Assembly: GCA_025331445.1 (NCBI GenBank)
Contig: JAIWNE010000173.1
Span: 1-45,768, forward strand
Reading direction: 5' to 3'
DNA length: 45,768 nt
Source: Blakeslea trispora
Lineage: Eukaryota > Mucoromycota > Mucoromycetes > Mucorales > Choanephoraceae
The position numbers and the translations under genes were made by a program. Under the pieces are notes generated by a model, which saw only the letters and a program-made list of their open reading frames with translations, was not told the DNA's origin and made no database searches. This document shows positions 30,532 to 41,110 of the stretch, piece after piece; position 1 is the stretch's first letter; each line of letters begins with the position of its first letter.

Positions 30532-32828
30532 TTAGTAACTTCTACCAAAGAGCATAAAGTGCTTAGCATCGTGTTCACAAGCAATACACTTGGTGACACC
30601 AGGGACAATAGGGTCTTCAGTAGGTTGGCTGAAGGGCTTACAGAGAGACTTGGCACCCATAGAAGGAGCACGTTCGTCTTCCTCTTCACCTTCAGTAGCG
30701 ACCTTGGCAGAGCGTTCCTTGATATCATCTTCACATGCCATACGGTCACACCAGGGAACCAAGAGTAACTTCTTGTTGTTGAGAGTGGGGACGAAATCTT
30801 CCCACTTGGAGATACGGACAATAGATTCGTTCATCTTGTTCTTGGCCTTTTCATACATATCCTTTTGGATAGTATCAAGAGCTTCCTTGACGCCAGCTTC
30901 AAGGTTATCAAGGGAGACGGCGAATTTGGCACCAGTATCACGACGAACACAGGTGACTTGGTTCTTTTCCAAATCCTTGGGACCTACTTCAAGACGAAGA
31001 GGAACACCACGGATTTCCCAATGGTTGAACTTGAAGCCAGGGGTATAGTTTTCACGAAGATCGGCCTTGCTCTTAAGACCAGCCTTCTTGAGACGAGCAG
31101 CAACGTCTTGACAGGCATCAAAGATCTTGTCAGATTCTTCCTTGGTAGTCTTGACAGTCAAGCCACAAGGAACGATGACTGTTTGAACAAGAGCAACACG
31201 AGGAGGCATGACCAAACCCTTGTCATCACCATGGGTCATGACCATGACACCGATAGTACGGGTAGAAAGACCCCAAGAGTTTTGCCAGACGTGCAACTTC
31301 TTGGCTTCCTCAGTAGCGTTAGCAGGAGCAGAGGGATCTTCAACAGTGATGTTGAACATCTTACTGAAGTTTTGACCAAGACAGTGAGAGGTACCACCTT
31401 GAATGGCACGACCGGTAGTAGGAATGAAACCTTCAACAGTGGTAGTATAGTAGCCACCAGCAAATCTTTCCTTTTCAGACTTGACACCCTTGACAACAGG
31501 CAAGGCCAACAAATCATTGTAGATTTGTTCGTAAAGATCCAAGATCTCCTTGACTTCCTTATCAGCACCTTCCAAAGTCAAGTGAGCAGTGTGGCCTTCT
31601 TGCCAGAGGAATTCACGGGTACGAAGGAAAGGTTGAGGGTTCTTGAATTCCCAACGAACGACGGAACACCATTGGTTGATACGGAGAGGTAAATCACGGT
31701 GAGAACGGATCCATTTGGAGAAGTAAGGGTACATGACAGTTTCGGATGTAGGACGGATAGCAATAGGTTCTTCCAAATCGCTGCTACCGGCCTTAGTGAC
31801 CCAGGCAACTTCAGGAGCAAAACCTTCGATATGATCCTTTTCACGTTGCAAGACACGGTTAGAGACAAACATGGGGAAATAAGTATCTTCAACACCCATT
31901 TCGGTAATGGCACCATCAAAGAAGTTGGTGATTTCCTTCCAAACGTTGTAAGCTAAAGGACGAAGAATGTAACAACCAGAAACATCATAGTATTCCAACA
32001 TTTCACTCTTGGTCAACACTTGTTGGTACCACTTGGGGAAATCTTCTTCCTTTCTACAACCAAGACCCATTTGGTTAAAGTCTTCAACAGGGGCAGCTAT
32101 AATAATAAGAAAAGACGCGTGAGTTGTTCCTGAATTCATCTATCTTGTTTCACAATGCTTGATTTTATCTGACATCCCCCCCCTCTCACTCTCTCTCAAC
32201 TCTATTTTCTTTTCTCTCTCTTTGAAAATGTACCTTCTTTCTTGGCAGCCTTAGGAGCCTTAGCAGGCTTGGATTCATTAGCAGGAGGTTTAGCAGCAGC
32301 CAAGGCCTTGAAATCAATTTCAATGAATTCCTTGTTGATAGAGTTAAAGAAGGACTTCAATTCATCTACAGTGACAAAGACGGTCTTGTCAGAGGCAGAA
32401 GGGTGGAAAGCCAACAAACTGGATCCAGGAAGAGCCAACAAGGCGCTGTCAACAACAAGATGAATCAAAGAAAGATCTTGAACGTTGGACAAAGCAAAAG
32501 GAGAAACGCTATCCTTTTCAGCTTGGAATGTTTCCTTCAACAAGTCTTCACTGGCAAAACGACAATCTTTAAGAGAAAGCTTCTTGCCAAGGGCAGAGGC
32601 ATTGGTTTCAGTAGAATCCAAAGCAATAACAACAACGGGTGTGGGAGCGGCAGTTTTGGCGGTCTTTGGCTTGAGGATCAAGGTCTTTGTGATCTCAAAG
32701 TTAACGTCTTTGGTGCTGGTCAAAGCTTCGGCCCAAGCCTTGTTGTCACTGACGGCGTCGTGTGAAATTGTCTTGGGTGAGATAGAAAGCTTGGAAAGAG
32801 TTTCTAAGACTGCGTCGAAAGTTGACAT
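30532..32828 (-). CDS. Cytosolic prolyl-tRNA synthetase with N-terminal editing-like domain
   Basis: Exons 32828-32234 and 32096-30532 give 719 residues. Residues 1-165 resemble the YbaK/ProX-type aminoacyl-tRNA deacylase fold; an Ala/Lys/Pro linker follows. The catalytic body is class II ProRS of the eukaryote/archaeal type: FPKWYQQVLTKSEMLEYYDV, EPIAIRPTSETVMYPYFSKW, motif 2 VVRWEFKNPQPFLRTREFLW, GGTSHCLGQNFSKMF and motif 3-like THGDDKGLVMPPRVAL. It ends with the characteristic C-terminal Tyr (LFGRSY) and a Cys-containing C-terminal domain. It attaches proline to tRNA-Pro in the cytosol. Codon use is strongly biased (AAG, GGT, ATC), as expected for a highly expressed gene. This bias creates a long antisense open frame that is not a gene. 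The intron is 137 nt. Confidence 0.97.
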
Positions 32829-34066
32829 TGTTGCTATTGAAAGAAAACAAAAAAAAAAGAGAGGGGAAGGGGCTCAGATAGGGTAAGAAAAAGGAAAAAA
32901 AAAATTTGTTGACTTCGGAGTTTGAGTTCAAGAGAACCTGTCAAATCAATGAGAAATCGATTCAGTAACGAGAATTACAATATCGAATAGAAAAAAGATC
33001 ATTCTATTAGGGCAGCTTGATTGTCACCTATCGCACATTAGAATCAGATTTATACTGATATACGCGTTCTATCGCCCAGGAATCACTTTAAGAAATCTTG
33101 TGAGAAAATGCTGAATATTGGCTGAGACTATTTTATCCATCTATTTGAATCATCAAGCAAAATCAAATCCTCACAATACTCATGAATAATCTCAATGTCA
33201 ACAAAGCAAAAGCTCACCCCCCCACTTCACTTAATCACTAAAGACCCTTTGAAAGCACGGTTTGGCACTGTTGAAATATTTCTCGAGTTGATTTTCCCCC
33301 CCCCTTTTTTTTTGTCTTTTGATATTTTATTGTGTGTGTGTGTGTTTTTGGGTAGAAATGTTTCTTTTAGATAAAAAGTGTTCTATATTTCAGTGTTTCG
33401 AACAAGTAAAGCTATTCTATTGCGCTCACTACAATTTACCAAAAGTACCTGAGCAATTCAAGCACAACTAGGGGGGGGGGAAATCAAGTCAGTAGGGCTT
33501 GTTGACAAAATAGCAAATCAAGTCTTTGTTTCTGCACATATTTTCTCCATCATCGCCTAAATCACAAACACAGCCAACACTATGAGCTATATAGGGGAAA
33601 AGGATTCACTATCAAAACAAACACATATGCTTATGTATCCTACGTACAACAGTTGCTCTATTTAAGGGTGTTGAAGGATGAAATTTTATTGATTTTGTCC
33701 TACCCCCCCTTAAATAGAGTAATTGCTGTAAAGTCTGATTAAGCAAAGAAAGAGAATAAAGATGGGGCTCCCTAGATCTAATGAAGCTCATTGTTCTTTA
33801 GTAATGACAGCTTATTCATTCCCCTTTTTCTGAGGAAAAAAATATTTAGCTGTACTATCCACTTGACAGCTCAAGAAACAAGATTGACACTATAAGAAAA
33901 ATGTTCAAAAGAAGTCTGTTTTAACTGCATGCTTATTTTTCCGAATTGGCGAATTAATTGCTTTGATTCTGTTTTTGTGCTACTGAATGCTCAAGTTGTA
34001 CAGACTGTGATTTCATTTTTTTTTTCTTCTTCTTCTTCTTCTTGTTCTTCAATTTTCACTTACGTT
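32829..34066. other. Intergenic, with one short MITE-like element
   Basis: Divergent upstream region between the ProRS gene and the dysferlin-domain gene. It contains a TG run near 33332-33345, several C and T homopolymers, the element at 33645-33730 and a TTC-repeat leader at 34025-34050 before the next ATG. No gene seen. Confidence 0.5.
33645..33730. mobile_element. Pogo/Tc1-mariner-like MITE, short copy C
   Basis: An 86-bp element. Left end TACAACAGTTGCTCTATTTA; right end reverse-complemented TACAGCAATTACTCTATTTA, both continuing AGGG. TA lies at each edge. The ends match copies A and B, but the interior is reduced to about 38 bp, so it could fold into a hairpin with an imperfect 24-bp stem. 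Confidence 0.65.
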
Positions 34067-35303
34067 ATGACACTAGAGGAACCTTTAGAGAAACAACAAA
34101 GGCCGTTTAGAATACGAAAGTCATTAAGAGAGTTAGTGCATAGACCTTACTCACCCAAGTCCCAACGTCATTCGATTGCACTTCCTTCTCTACCTCCTCA
34201 TGACCCAAAAGAAGAAGAATATGCATATGATGTGCTCTATGAATGTCAAAGAGGGTAACATTCTTTTTCTTTTTTTTATCTCTATATATACCTCAAACTC
34301 ATCTAACCTTTCAAAAAAGTTCATTGACTGTAGGCTATAGCTCAAAAACGTAGGCATCAAACAATCATGAACAGTTGTAAACTATAGGATAGATTAAATA
34401 AGAATGTTGACTGACAACATAGTCCACAGTCTTTTACAGTTTGATCCAAATCCATGGTGCGATGCAAACATGAGGTAGCCCATCAGCCATTTCTTTATGC
34501 TTCATTCCCCCGATTGACAACCAATGATAGGTTTACGCCCATGAATATTGAAAATTATCAGTTACCAGATCCTACTTGGGAATGGGTAAAAAAAAAAAAA
34601 GAAAAAGATAAAAAAAAAAAGACATGCTAAATAAGCTATTGACATTCTATAGTCTAGCAAAGATTGGATGATTGATATGACAGAAGATGTGGATGAAGCA
34701 GGTTGGCAATATGCACTGAAATTTCATGGCGCAGTATGGCATGGTATTTGAAATGTTGTCAGATAGATGGTCTTTGTTTGATCTTGATCTCTCTTTGTTT
34801 AGGAAACTACAAACATTTCAGATCGTTTGTTAGAAGGCGAAGGTGGATTCGACTAAGGCGTCGATCTATCCAGACCCATAGTCAGACACTTGTTCAACCA
34901 TCCATCTCTTCTTCTTCCACCAATCAAAATGAACACAATTCAGATCTATTGGACAAATTGAAACAATGTCGTCTTGATCGAGAGAGAATGGCAGTGATTG
35001 ATGAAGCAGCTAAATCTACCTTATTAGGTCTGGAAGATCATTTGCTAGAAAAGGTAAACAAAAAAAAAAGGACACTTTTTTCTTCTAAACCATGGAACCT
35101 TATTGTTATTTTAGGCAGTGGATATCATGGATTTATTTGATTACAATGACACCAAGTTCAAATTTCTTTCTAGACTATTTGAAAGAAAATACAGCCAACA
35201 CTCTACTCAGGTTCATTGGACAGAACAAGAGAAGACAGTGTTGCAGTCACTTGAGTTTTATTGTGATATTCAAGCAATACTAGACAATGTTGAACATGTG
35301 TGA
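34067..35303 (+). CDS. Dysferlin-domain protein (Pex30/Spo73-like)
   Basis: Exons 34067-34254, 34430-34474, 34531-34585, 34653-34743, 34803-35053 and 35115-35303 give 272 residues. After a basic N-terminus, DVLYECQRGLLQFDPNPW begins the DysFN half. QLPDPTWEWSSKDWMIDM, EDVDEAGWQYALKFHGAVW and HFRSFVRRRRWIRLRRR form the DysFC half, with the diagnostic Trp pairs and Arg-rich end. No membrane segment is evident, unlike the Pex30 family, where a reticulon-like part precedes the domain; dysferlin-only proteins such as yeast Spo73 act in prospore-membrane growth. The C-terminal ~90 residues are helical and charged. The 175-nt first intron could hide a small exon, because the DysFN part looks short. 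Function is by analogy only. Confidence 0.78.
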
Positions 35304-35877
35304 ATTGTTGTTATTTTATATATATATCTATTAAAGCTATCTCTCTCTCTCTCTCTATATCCTATATATTATATTGAGTCTTGTAATAAGCATAGACTCT
35401 CACATTGTCTTTATTGATTATAAGAGATAAAAGACAATGACCAAAAAAAAAAAAAAAGAATAGAATTAAGCTTGCTATTGGCCTATAAGAACAGTTTGAT
35501 TCATTCAATCACTGACAACATTGAAAAGGCTGTATCATTCAACTGGTTCGATCAAGATTGTGTTAGGTAAAAGAAATAGACTTACTTTAGTCTTTACTAA
35601 ACAGAGGTAGCAGAGATATTACAGGAGAATAAAGAAAAAAAAAAGTTGTTCAAGAGATAAAGAGCAACTGTATTGATCTTCCAAACATGGTATAGTAAAT
35701 GAACAATGTTGTCAAGATTTGAATGACAAGTAACAATGTACCCCATGCTTTTTTTTTTTTTTTTTTTTTTAGTCAGAAAGTATATATATACAGTCTACTC
35801 TCCTCTCTCTCTTTTTTTTTTATTATTATTCTCTTTCTATAAAACACATCTTCAATCACACTTTCAATCATCTAATC
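35304..35877. other. Intergenic between dysferlin-domain gene and MGCC peptide gene
   Basis: Contains a TC run (35341-35356), long poly-A and poly-T tracts, and a TATATATATA motif at 35781-35790 about 90 bp before the next ATG, followed by a CT-rich leader. It looks like a normal promoter for the small gene downstream. Confidence 0.45.
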
Positions 35878-36019
35878 ATGGGCTGTTGTTTCTCTCGTCA
35901 ATCTGGTGGTGGTGGTGGTGGTACTTCTTGGACAGGTAAATTGTTTAAACATGTTGATTGTATCATCTTGGGCTGACTTATTCTCTGTATTTGTAGACAG
36001 TGGCTATGCCTCTGGGTGA
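35878..36019 (+). CDS. 26-residue peptide with MGCC dual-acylation motif
   Basis: Exons 35878-35935 and 35997-36019 (61-nt intron, GTAAAT donor, TTTGTAG acceptor) give 26 residues: MGCCFSRQS, a six-Gly run, then TSWTDSGYASG. Gly2 followed by Cys3 and Cys4 is the classic context for N-myristoylation plus palmitoylation, which anchors proteins to membranes. The splice sites join in phase 1 and the stop follows directly. A TATA-like element and a CT-rich leader precede it, as for larger genes here. No family is recognised. A coding call this short rests on the promoter, the intron and the motif together; a longer product by other splicing is possible. Confidence 0.5.
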
Positions 36020-37460
36020 TTCGTATGTTGGATAGAATCTAAAAAGCTGATTTGAATATAATTGTATACAATGATGTTTGTCTCAATACATGTTGTTGCT
36101 CTAGTTGATCGTCCCTTAAAATAAAGTCAAATGCAGTTATTTATCGTGAATGACACATCACTAATTGCAGAGAATCAAGAGTATGATTTTATTAGATAAT
36201 GTGTGTGAATTCATTCTAGTCTATTGAGATAGAATGAATAACAAAATCACGTTAAATGCTTGGTACTTGAGTATTTGATCAAAGATGGGCTAATCTTGTA
36301 TTTTCATGCAAACAATGTCCCCAACTAACCAAAATGACTTTGACCAATTGAATTTCAAGAATCTGATGAGTTGAGATTAAAAATCTGACCAATCAAGACA
36401 ATATCAACAATCGATTTTTATTCAACTTGGATGAAGAGTTACCAACACATGATGGCCCTTTTTTTTTGGATGACACACGTACACTCTTTTGAAGCACATG
36501 CTTTTGTTTAGATTCTGCCCAGCAAATAAGCCCCTAAAAAGAACAGAACAACTGAATAAAGGGCTAGATGTGATGTTTGAAAAATGATAAGGTGTATTTC
36601 GGATTTAAGAAAGACAATGGAGACTTATTTACAGAAATCAACTCAACACTCATTCTTGCCCTATTGATTGTTCTTAAAGGTTTGTACACCCCCCTTTTTT
36701 TCCATAAGAAAGCACATACCTTGACCTGACGTATGAATATCATCAATTTTCCTTCTTTTTTTTTAAGTCTATACCTGCTTTAATTCTGTAGCAAAAAACC
36801 ATTCTAGGAAAACATGGATACACCTACAAGCATGCTTCTTTTTTTTTTATTTATTTATTGTTACCAAGCAACTTATTCGTGATCACTTTTCTTTTTCCTC
36901 CCTCAATTTGTAACTAAACAAGATTCTTTTATTGTATCAAACTTATTAGAATATTTTACTAATCGAAAAAAAAAAAGTAGTAGTGCAAATCAAATTGTCT
37001 GTTTATCATTGATATTCTAACCTCTTATTTTTTGGGGGGTCCTTTCCCCCCTTTTTTTTTGTGTTTGTGTTTGACAAAATAGTAGCGGCAATGTGGATGG
37101 CTTTAGGATAGCTTTTTTTTTTTTGGTTTTATTTAGTAAAAAAAAAAAAAAAAGCTTATCGACTGTTACTTTTTAATCAAACAATCATTCTATTCTAGCC
37201 AAAATCAAATAAAAGATCAACCAAAAAAAAAAAAAAGTCAAACTCATCAAAAGATTCATCCCCCCATACTTTATTAGCCATTCAAGGTACAACCAAAAAA
37301 AAAATTAACTTTGATTGATTTAAAACTCAGTTTCCGGTAGTCATGCATAAAAAAAAAAAAAAAAAAGAAATTATAGCTGTCTCTTCACTTCATCACCAAC
37401 CAACAATAAAGCTTATTCTTTTCCGTTTCTTTTTCTTCTTCTTTTTTTTTTTTAATTTAT
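36020..37460. other. Intergenic, about 1.4 kb, homopolymer-rich
   Basis: Many A and T runs of 9-18 nt, and a G6/C6 inverted pair at 37034-37051. It probably includes the long 5' leader of the RasGEF gene. No coding sequence or RNA gene is recognised. Confidence 0.45.
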
Positions 37461-40270
37461 ATGTTTAAAAATCCAGTGCCTTGCTCTGTGACTCCAATGA
37501 AGCCTGATTTAAGGTAAAGATCTCTTTTTTTGTCAATCTGACTGAGCTAATGCCCCTTTCTTGAATAGTAAAAGACGATCTAAATCATTAGATGATATTG
37601 TCATCATTCAGAAAGACCAAGAAGAAAGCAGGCTATCATGCTATCAAGATACACCTACACCAACTTCACCCATCATTGAATTAGCAACACAGCATGCATT
37701 AGTCAAAAGAAGACACAGCTTATGCGCAGAACTAAACACAACTGAATATTTACGAATGGCCACCATTTATGGATGGGTAACGATGACACGAAAACTAAAG
37801 AGTATGAAAGAAAGGTATTTATTGCACTTTATAACCATTAAACATTCCTTAAACAATAACAATCATAAATAAATCTTTTTTTTTCTAGTGATGATAGTCA
37901 ACATGGTCTTTACGCATCTCAATCATTTTCCAATCTACCTGTCATGACAACCAAACTATCAAAGAGATTTGCCAACAAGACACCATCAACCACTTCTTCA
38001 TCCCCTCTCATCACTTCCTCTCTCTCTTTACCGCTTGGTAAAACAACAATGCATGAACCAAATTTAGAGAACACAATTGATTTATTTGATGATTTTCCTT
38101 ATTTCAAACAAGAACCTGACCACCTTTATATTTCTCAAAAATTACCTAACCTACAAAAAAAGCCTGTTGAGAAACACACACCACCATCAACGCCTATAGA
38201 AAACGATCCACATATCTTTGATTTATTAGCTGTGGATGCTGGTTGTTTTATTCATTATGGAAGATCAGACGATACTACCTTGACTTCGGCTATTGTAGAG
38301 AAATTGGTAGAAAAATTAACTCGGGAAATGGGTATGTTTGTATGTATAACTTTCACACAGCCCTTTTTTTTCGTACACGAGATTAATACTTGTTTTAGAT
38401 AATGAATTTTTGATGGATTTCTTCTTGACTTTTAGACAATTCATTACACCTATCAAACTCTGTAAACTACTCATCCTGAGGTTTCGTTGGACACTTTTAC
38501 AAGAAACAGACGAACATAGACTAATTCGAATAAGGTAGTTATTTTAATTAACTCTAAAAAAGCATTGATTTAACTCTTCCCTTTTTCCCCTTTAATTTCT
38601 CTCTCCTGAAAATAGAACATTTGTTGTAATTCGTCATTGGTTAACACATTACTGGGCTTGTGATTTTGCTACATCGAGAACACTTCGATTTATGCTGTCC
38701 ACCTTTCTCACACAACTTCAAGGCAATCGTGTTATTCTGGCATCACCTCGAGATGAACACATTATCAAAAGTCTTCGTCATGTCTTTAAACGTCAACGCA
38801 AACTTCATCAAACATCAAATGATTATAAAAGCTATCGAAAGGATAGTGCGATTGGCATCACACCATGTCATGCTAGCCTTCAATCTCCGCCACCTTCACC
38901 TGCTGCTATCTCTCTTTCATCCACACTATTACCACCTTCTGTGGTAGACCAACATACAAACTGGGCTTCAAAAATGAAAAGCTCCATCCGACGTACTGTC
39001 TCGAAAACACCAAATCAAAAGCGGATACCTTCTTCTATTGTTACCAGTCATCCATTTGTGAGTTCATGTGATTCAGTCAGTCCAGAACCTTCTTCTTCTT
39101 CTTCTTCAAGTACAGTATCCCATTTTCTGTCTTATCTAGCGCCTTCCATTTCCTCTTCATTATCGCCACCCTCACCTGCCTCTGCCTCAAGATATCACCC
39201 ATATCAACAGAGCAGTCATCATTATAAATCCATTGTTCTTAAATATCGCTCCGAAATCATTGCCCAGCAATTCTGTTTAATTGAACAAGCTATGCTTCAG
39301 AATATCACTTGGGAAGAACTGGTTGAACTAAGGTGGCGAAAGCGGTCTTCGAAAAGACAGTCCTTTGTAGTGGATATGGCTGCACTAAGTCAGGAAGCTG
39401 ACATCAATCAATTGGGTGTGGATCGAATGATTGCTTATTTTAATGTGGTAAGAGAATAGCTTTTTAAAAAAAGAAAATAAACACTCAAGTATTGGTCTAG
39501 ATATGCCAATGGGTAGCTTCTGAAATTGTTCGTTCACAGCAAATGGAAATAAGAACCAAGGTCATTGAAAAGTTTATTCGAATATCACTTAAATGTTATC
39601 AGCATAGAAACTATAGCACGATGATGCAAATCTTGTTGGGCTTACAATCACCAGCAGTATCGCGACTGGAAAAGACATGGCAAAAGGTAAATCATGGTGA
39701 ACTCGAGTTATTCAATCAGTTGAAAGAGATGGCCAAGCCTTTTCGAAATTGGAAAAATGTGCGTGACCGTATGACAGAAGCAGTGGAAGAGATTGCTGAA
39801 CCTTTTGCAGTTGAAAGTGTCTTGACTCAAAGCCAGGCAAAGCTCGATTCAGCTACTCAAGGTTGCATACCTTTTCTAGGTAAATCCGTCCCTATGAGGT
39901 GCTCTTGTAACAGACATTGATTTTTTGTTTTTTAGGTCTTTATTTATCTGATCTTGTCTTTGTGGCTGAACTACCCACATTTATTCAATCGAGTTGTCCG
40001 AAAAAGAAAAACCATGACGACCAAGGATCATCTTACGACAAAGCACTGTGTGATAAAATGAGTCATCGCCTTGTGAACTATAACAAGTTTCGAATTACTG
40101 CTTCTGTTGTTAAACATGTTCTTTCTTTTCAAGTACTCTCTCGAGCCTATCAGTTTAAAATTCATCCAGAGTTGCATCAACATTTACAATCCATGTCATT
40201 ATTGGATAATGCACAGATACGAAAAGCTAGTTTTCTGTGTGAAGCATACAGTAATCCTAATATTAAATAA
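37461..40270 (+). CDS. Ras guanine-nucleotide exchange factor (RasGEF_N plus CDC25 domain)
   Basis: Exons 37461-37513, 37569-37814, 37889-38331, 38399-38534, 38616-39447, 39501-39879 and 39936-40270 give 807 residues. The RasGEF N-terminal motif region starts near residue 208 (DAGCFIHYGRSDDTTLTSAI) and includes EFLMDFFLTFRQFITPIKL. A Ser/Pro-rich insert follows. The catalytic CDC25 homology domain spans about residues 505-790: SEIIAQQFCLIEQAML, WEELVELRWRKR, WVASEIVRS, FIRISLKCYQHRNYSTMMQI, SPAVSRLEKTW, GCIPFLGLYLSDLVF and LVNYNKFR. It would load GTP on a Ras-type GTPase at membranes, feeding morphogenesis or cAMP signalling. No SH3 domain is visible, so it is not an orthodox Cdc25; closest relatives may be Bud5- or Ste6-like. 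All junctions keep frame. Confidence 0.93.
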
Positions 40271-40876
40271 AAAAAGTAAAAGATCGTCCCCCCTTTTTTT
40301 TTCTTTTCAGCTTTTTTTAAAAAAAAAAGAGAGATAATTTTGTTCAAGCCAAAACAAAATCAAACTAGTGTACACTTTCTCCCAAATGACTGATGATAGG
40401 CTACTTTGACTCTAAACAAACTTTTTAGCCTTTTGTTTTTTTTCTTTTAGAAATGATCCGATCGCCCTTTCCTGTTTTTGATAGCAGAGTCAGGGAAAAT
40501 AGATGTATTTGTGCTTTGATGACATGAAACAAATAATAATAACAAGGTAATTTCAACTGGTTGAAAAGAGCCCTTGTTCTTTCTGTTCAGTGTGATTTTA
40601 TAGGTTTGGTTATTTAGCAGATACAATGATTGGTATTAGCCATGTATTGTTTTCTAATTGCTGTACCAAGCTTGCTCATCAACTGATTTATGATTTGATC
40701 TTATTTAGTTTCAGATCGGCTGGAAATCCATTTTATTGGATAATATGATTTATGCTAGCATAATAAACGATGATTATTTTTTGTACTTGAATAGCTTACT
40801 TTATTTTTTTTTTTGGCTTACAAAATAAATGCTTCGTTATCAAAAGAGGCACGATTGAATAATTCAAAAAGTAGTC
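40271..40876. other. Intergenic between convergent genes
   Basis: Shared 3' region of the RasGEF and COA4 genes. T-rich and A-rich tracts follow the RasGEF stop. Nothing else is recognised. Confidence 0.45.
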
Positions 40877-41110
40877 TTATTCTGCATGTTTTGAGGAGGC
40901 TAGCAGTTCTTGACTACCAGCATTTCTTGAGTTTCTTGTAAAACATGCTCGAAAAGCCTTCATTTCTTCTTGACACAGACGCCAATCCTTTTTATCGTAA
41001 AAGCAGAGCTGAAGTGCTTCATTTTCCTTATAGCAGCCTGTCTTTTCAATTCTAGCGTTATATGGATCTTCCTCTTCTGTCTCTTCTGTTATTGAACGAT
41101 TTTCTGACAT
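40877..41110 (-). CDS. coa4: COA4-like twin CX9C protein (cytochrome c oxidase assembly)
   Basis: A single exon of 77 residues starting MSENRSITEE. Four cysteines at 26, 36, 46 and 56 form two CX9C motifs (CYKENEALQLC and CQEEMKAFRAC), joined by FYDKKDWRL. The acidic EEEDPYNARIEKTGC leader and the DWRxCQ motif match COA4 (Cmc3/CHCHD8). Such proteins enter the mitochondrial intermembrane space through the Mia40 disulfide relay, fold as a helical hairpin and help assemble cytochrome c oxidase. The frame is open further upstream, but the first ATG in good context gives the expected length. Confidence 0.88.
   Translation of the reverse strand: MSENRSITEETEEEDPYNARIEKTGCYKENEALQLCFYDKKDWRLCQEEMKAFRACFTRNSRNAGSQELLASSKHAE

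Noticed and set aside
31236..31568. Overlapping alternative frames within ProRS
   Set aside because: Leu- and Val-rich shadow translations of the synthetase exon.
30865..31692. 275-codon open frame on the plus strand
   Set aside because: It is the exact antisense of the prolyl-tRNA synthetase catalytic exon and arises from that gene's strong codon bias; its translation has no family character.
37034..37051. G6/C6 inverted pair flanked by T runs, terminator-like
   Set aside because: It lies in a nuclear intergenic region full of homopolymers; intrinsic terminators of the bacterial kind are not expected here.
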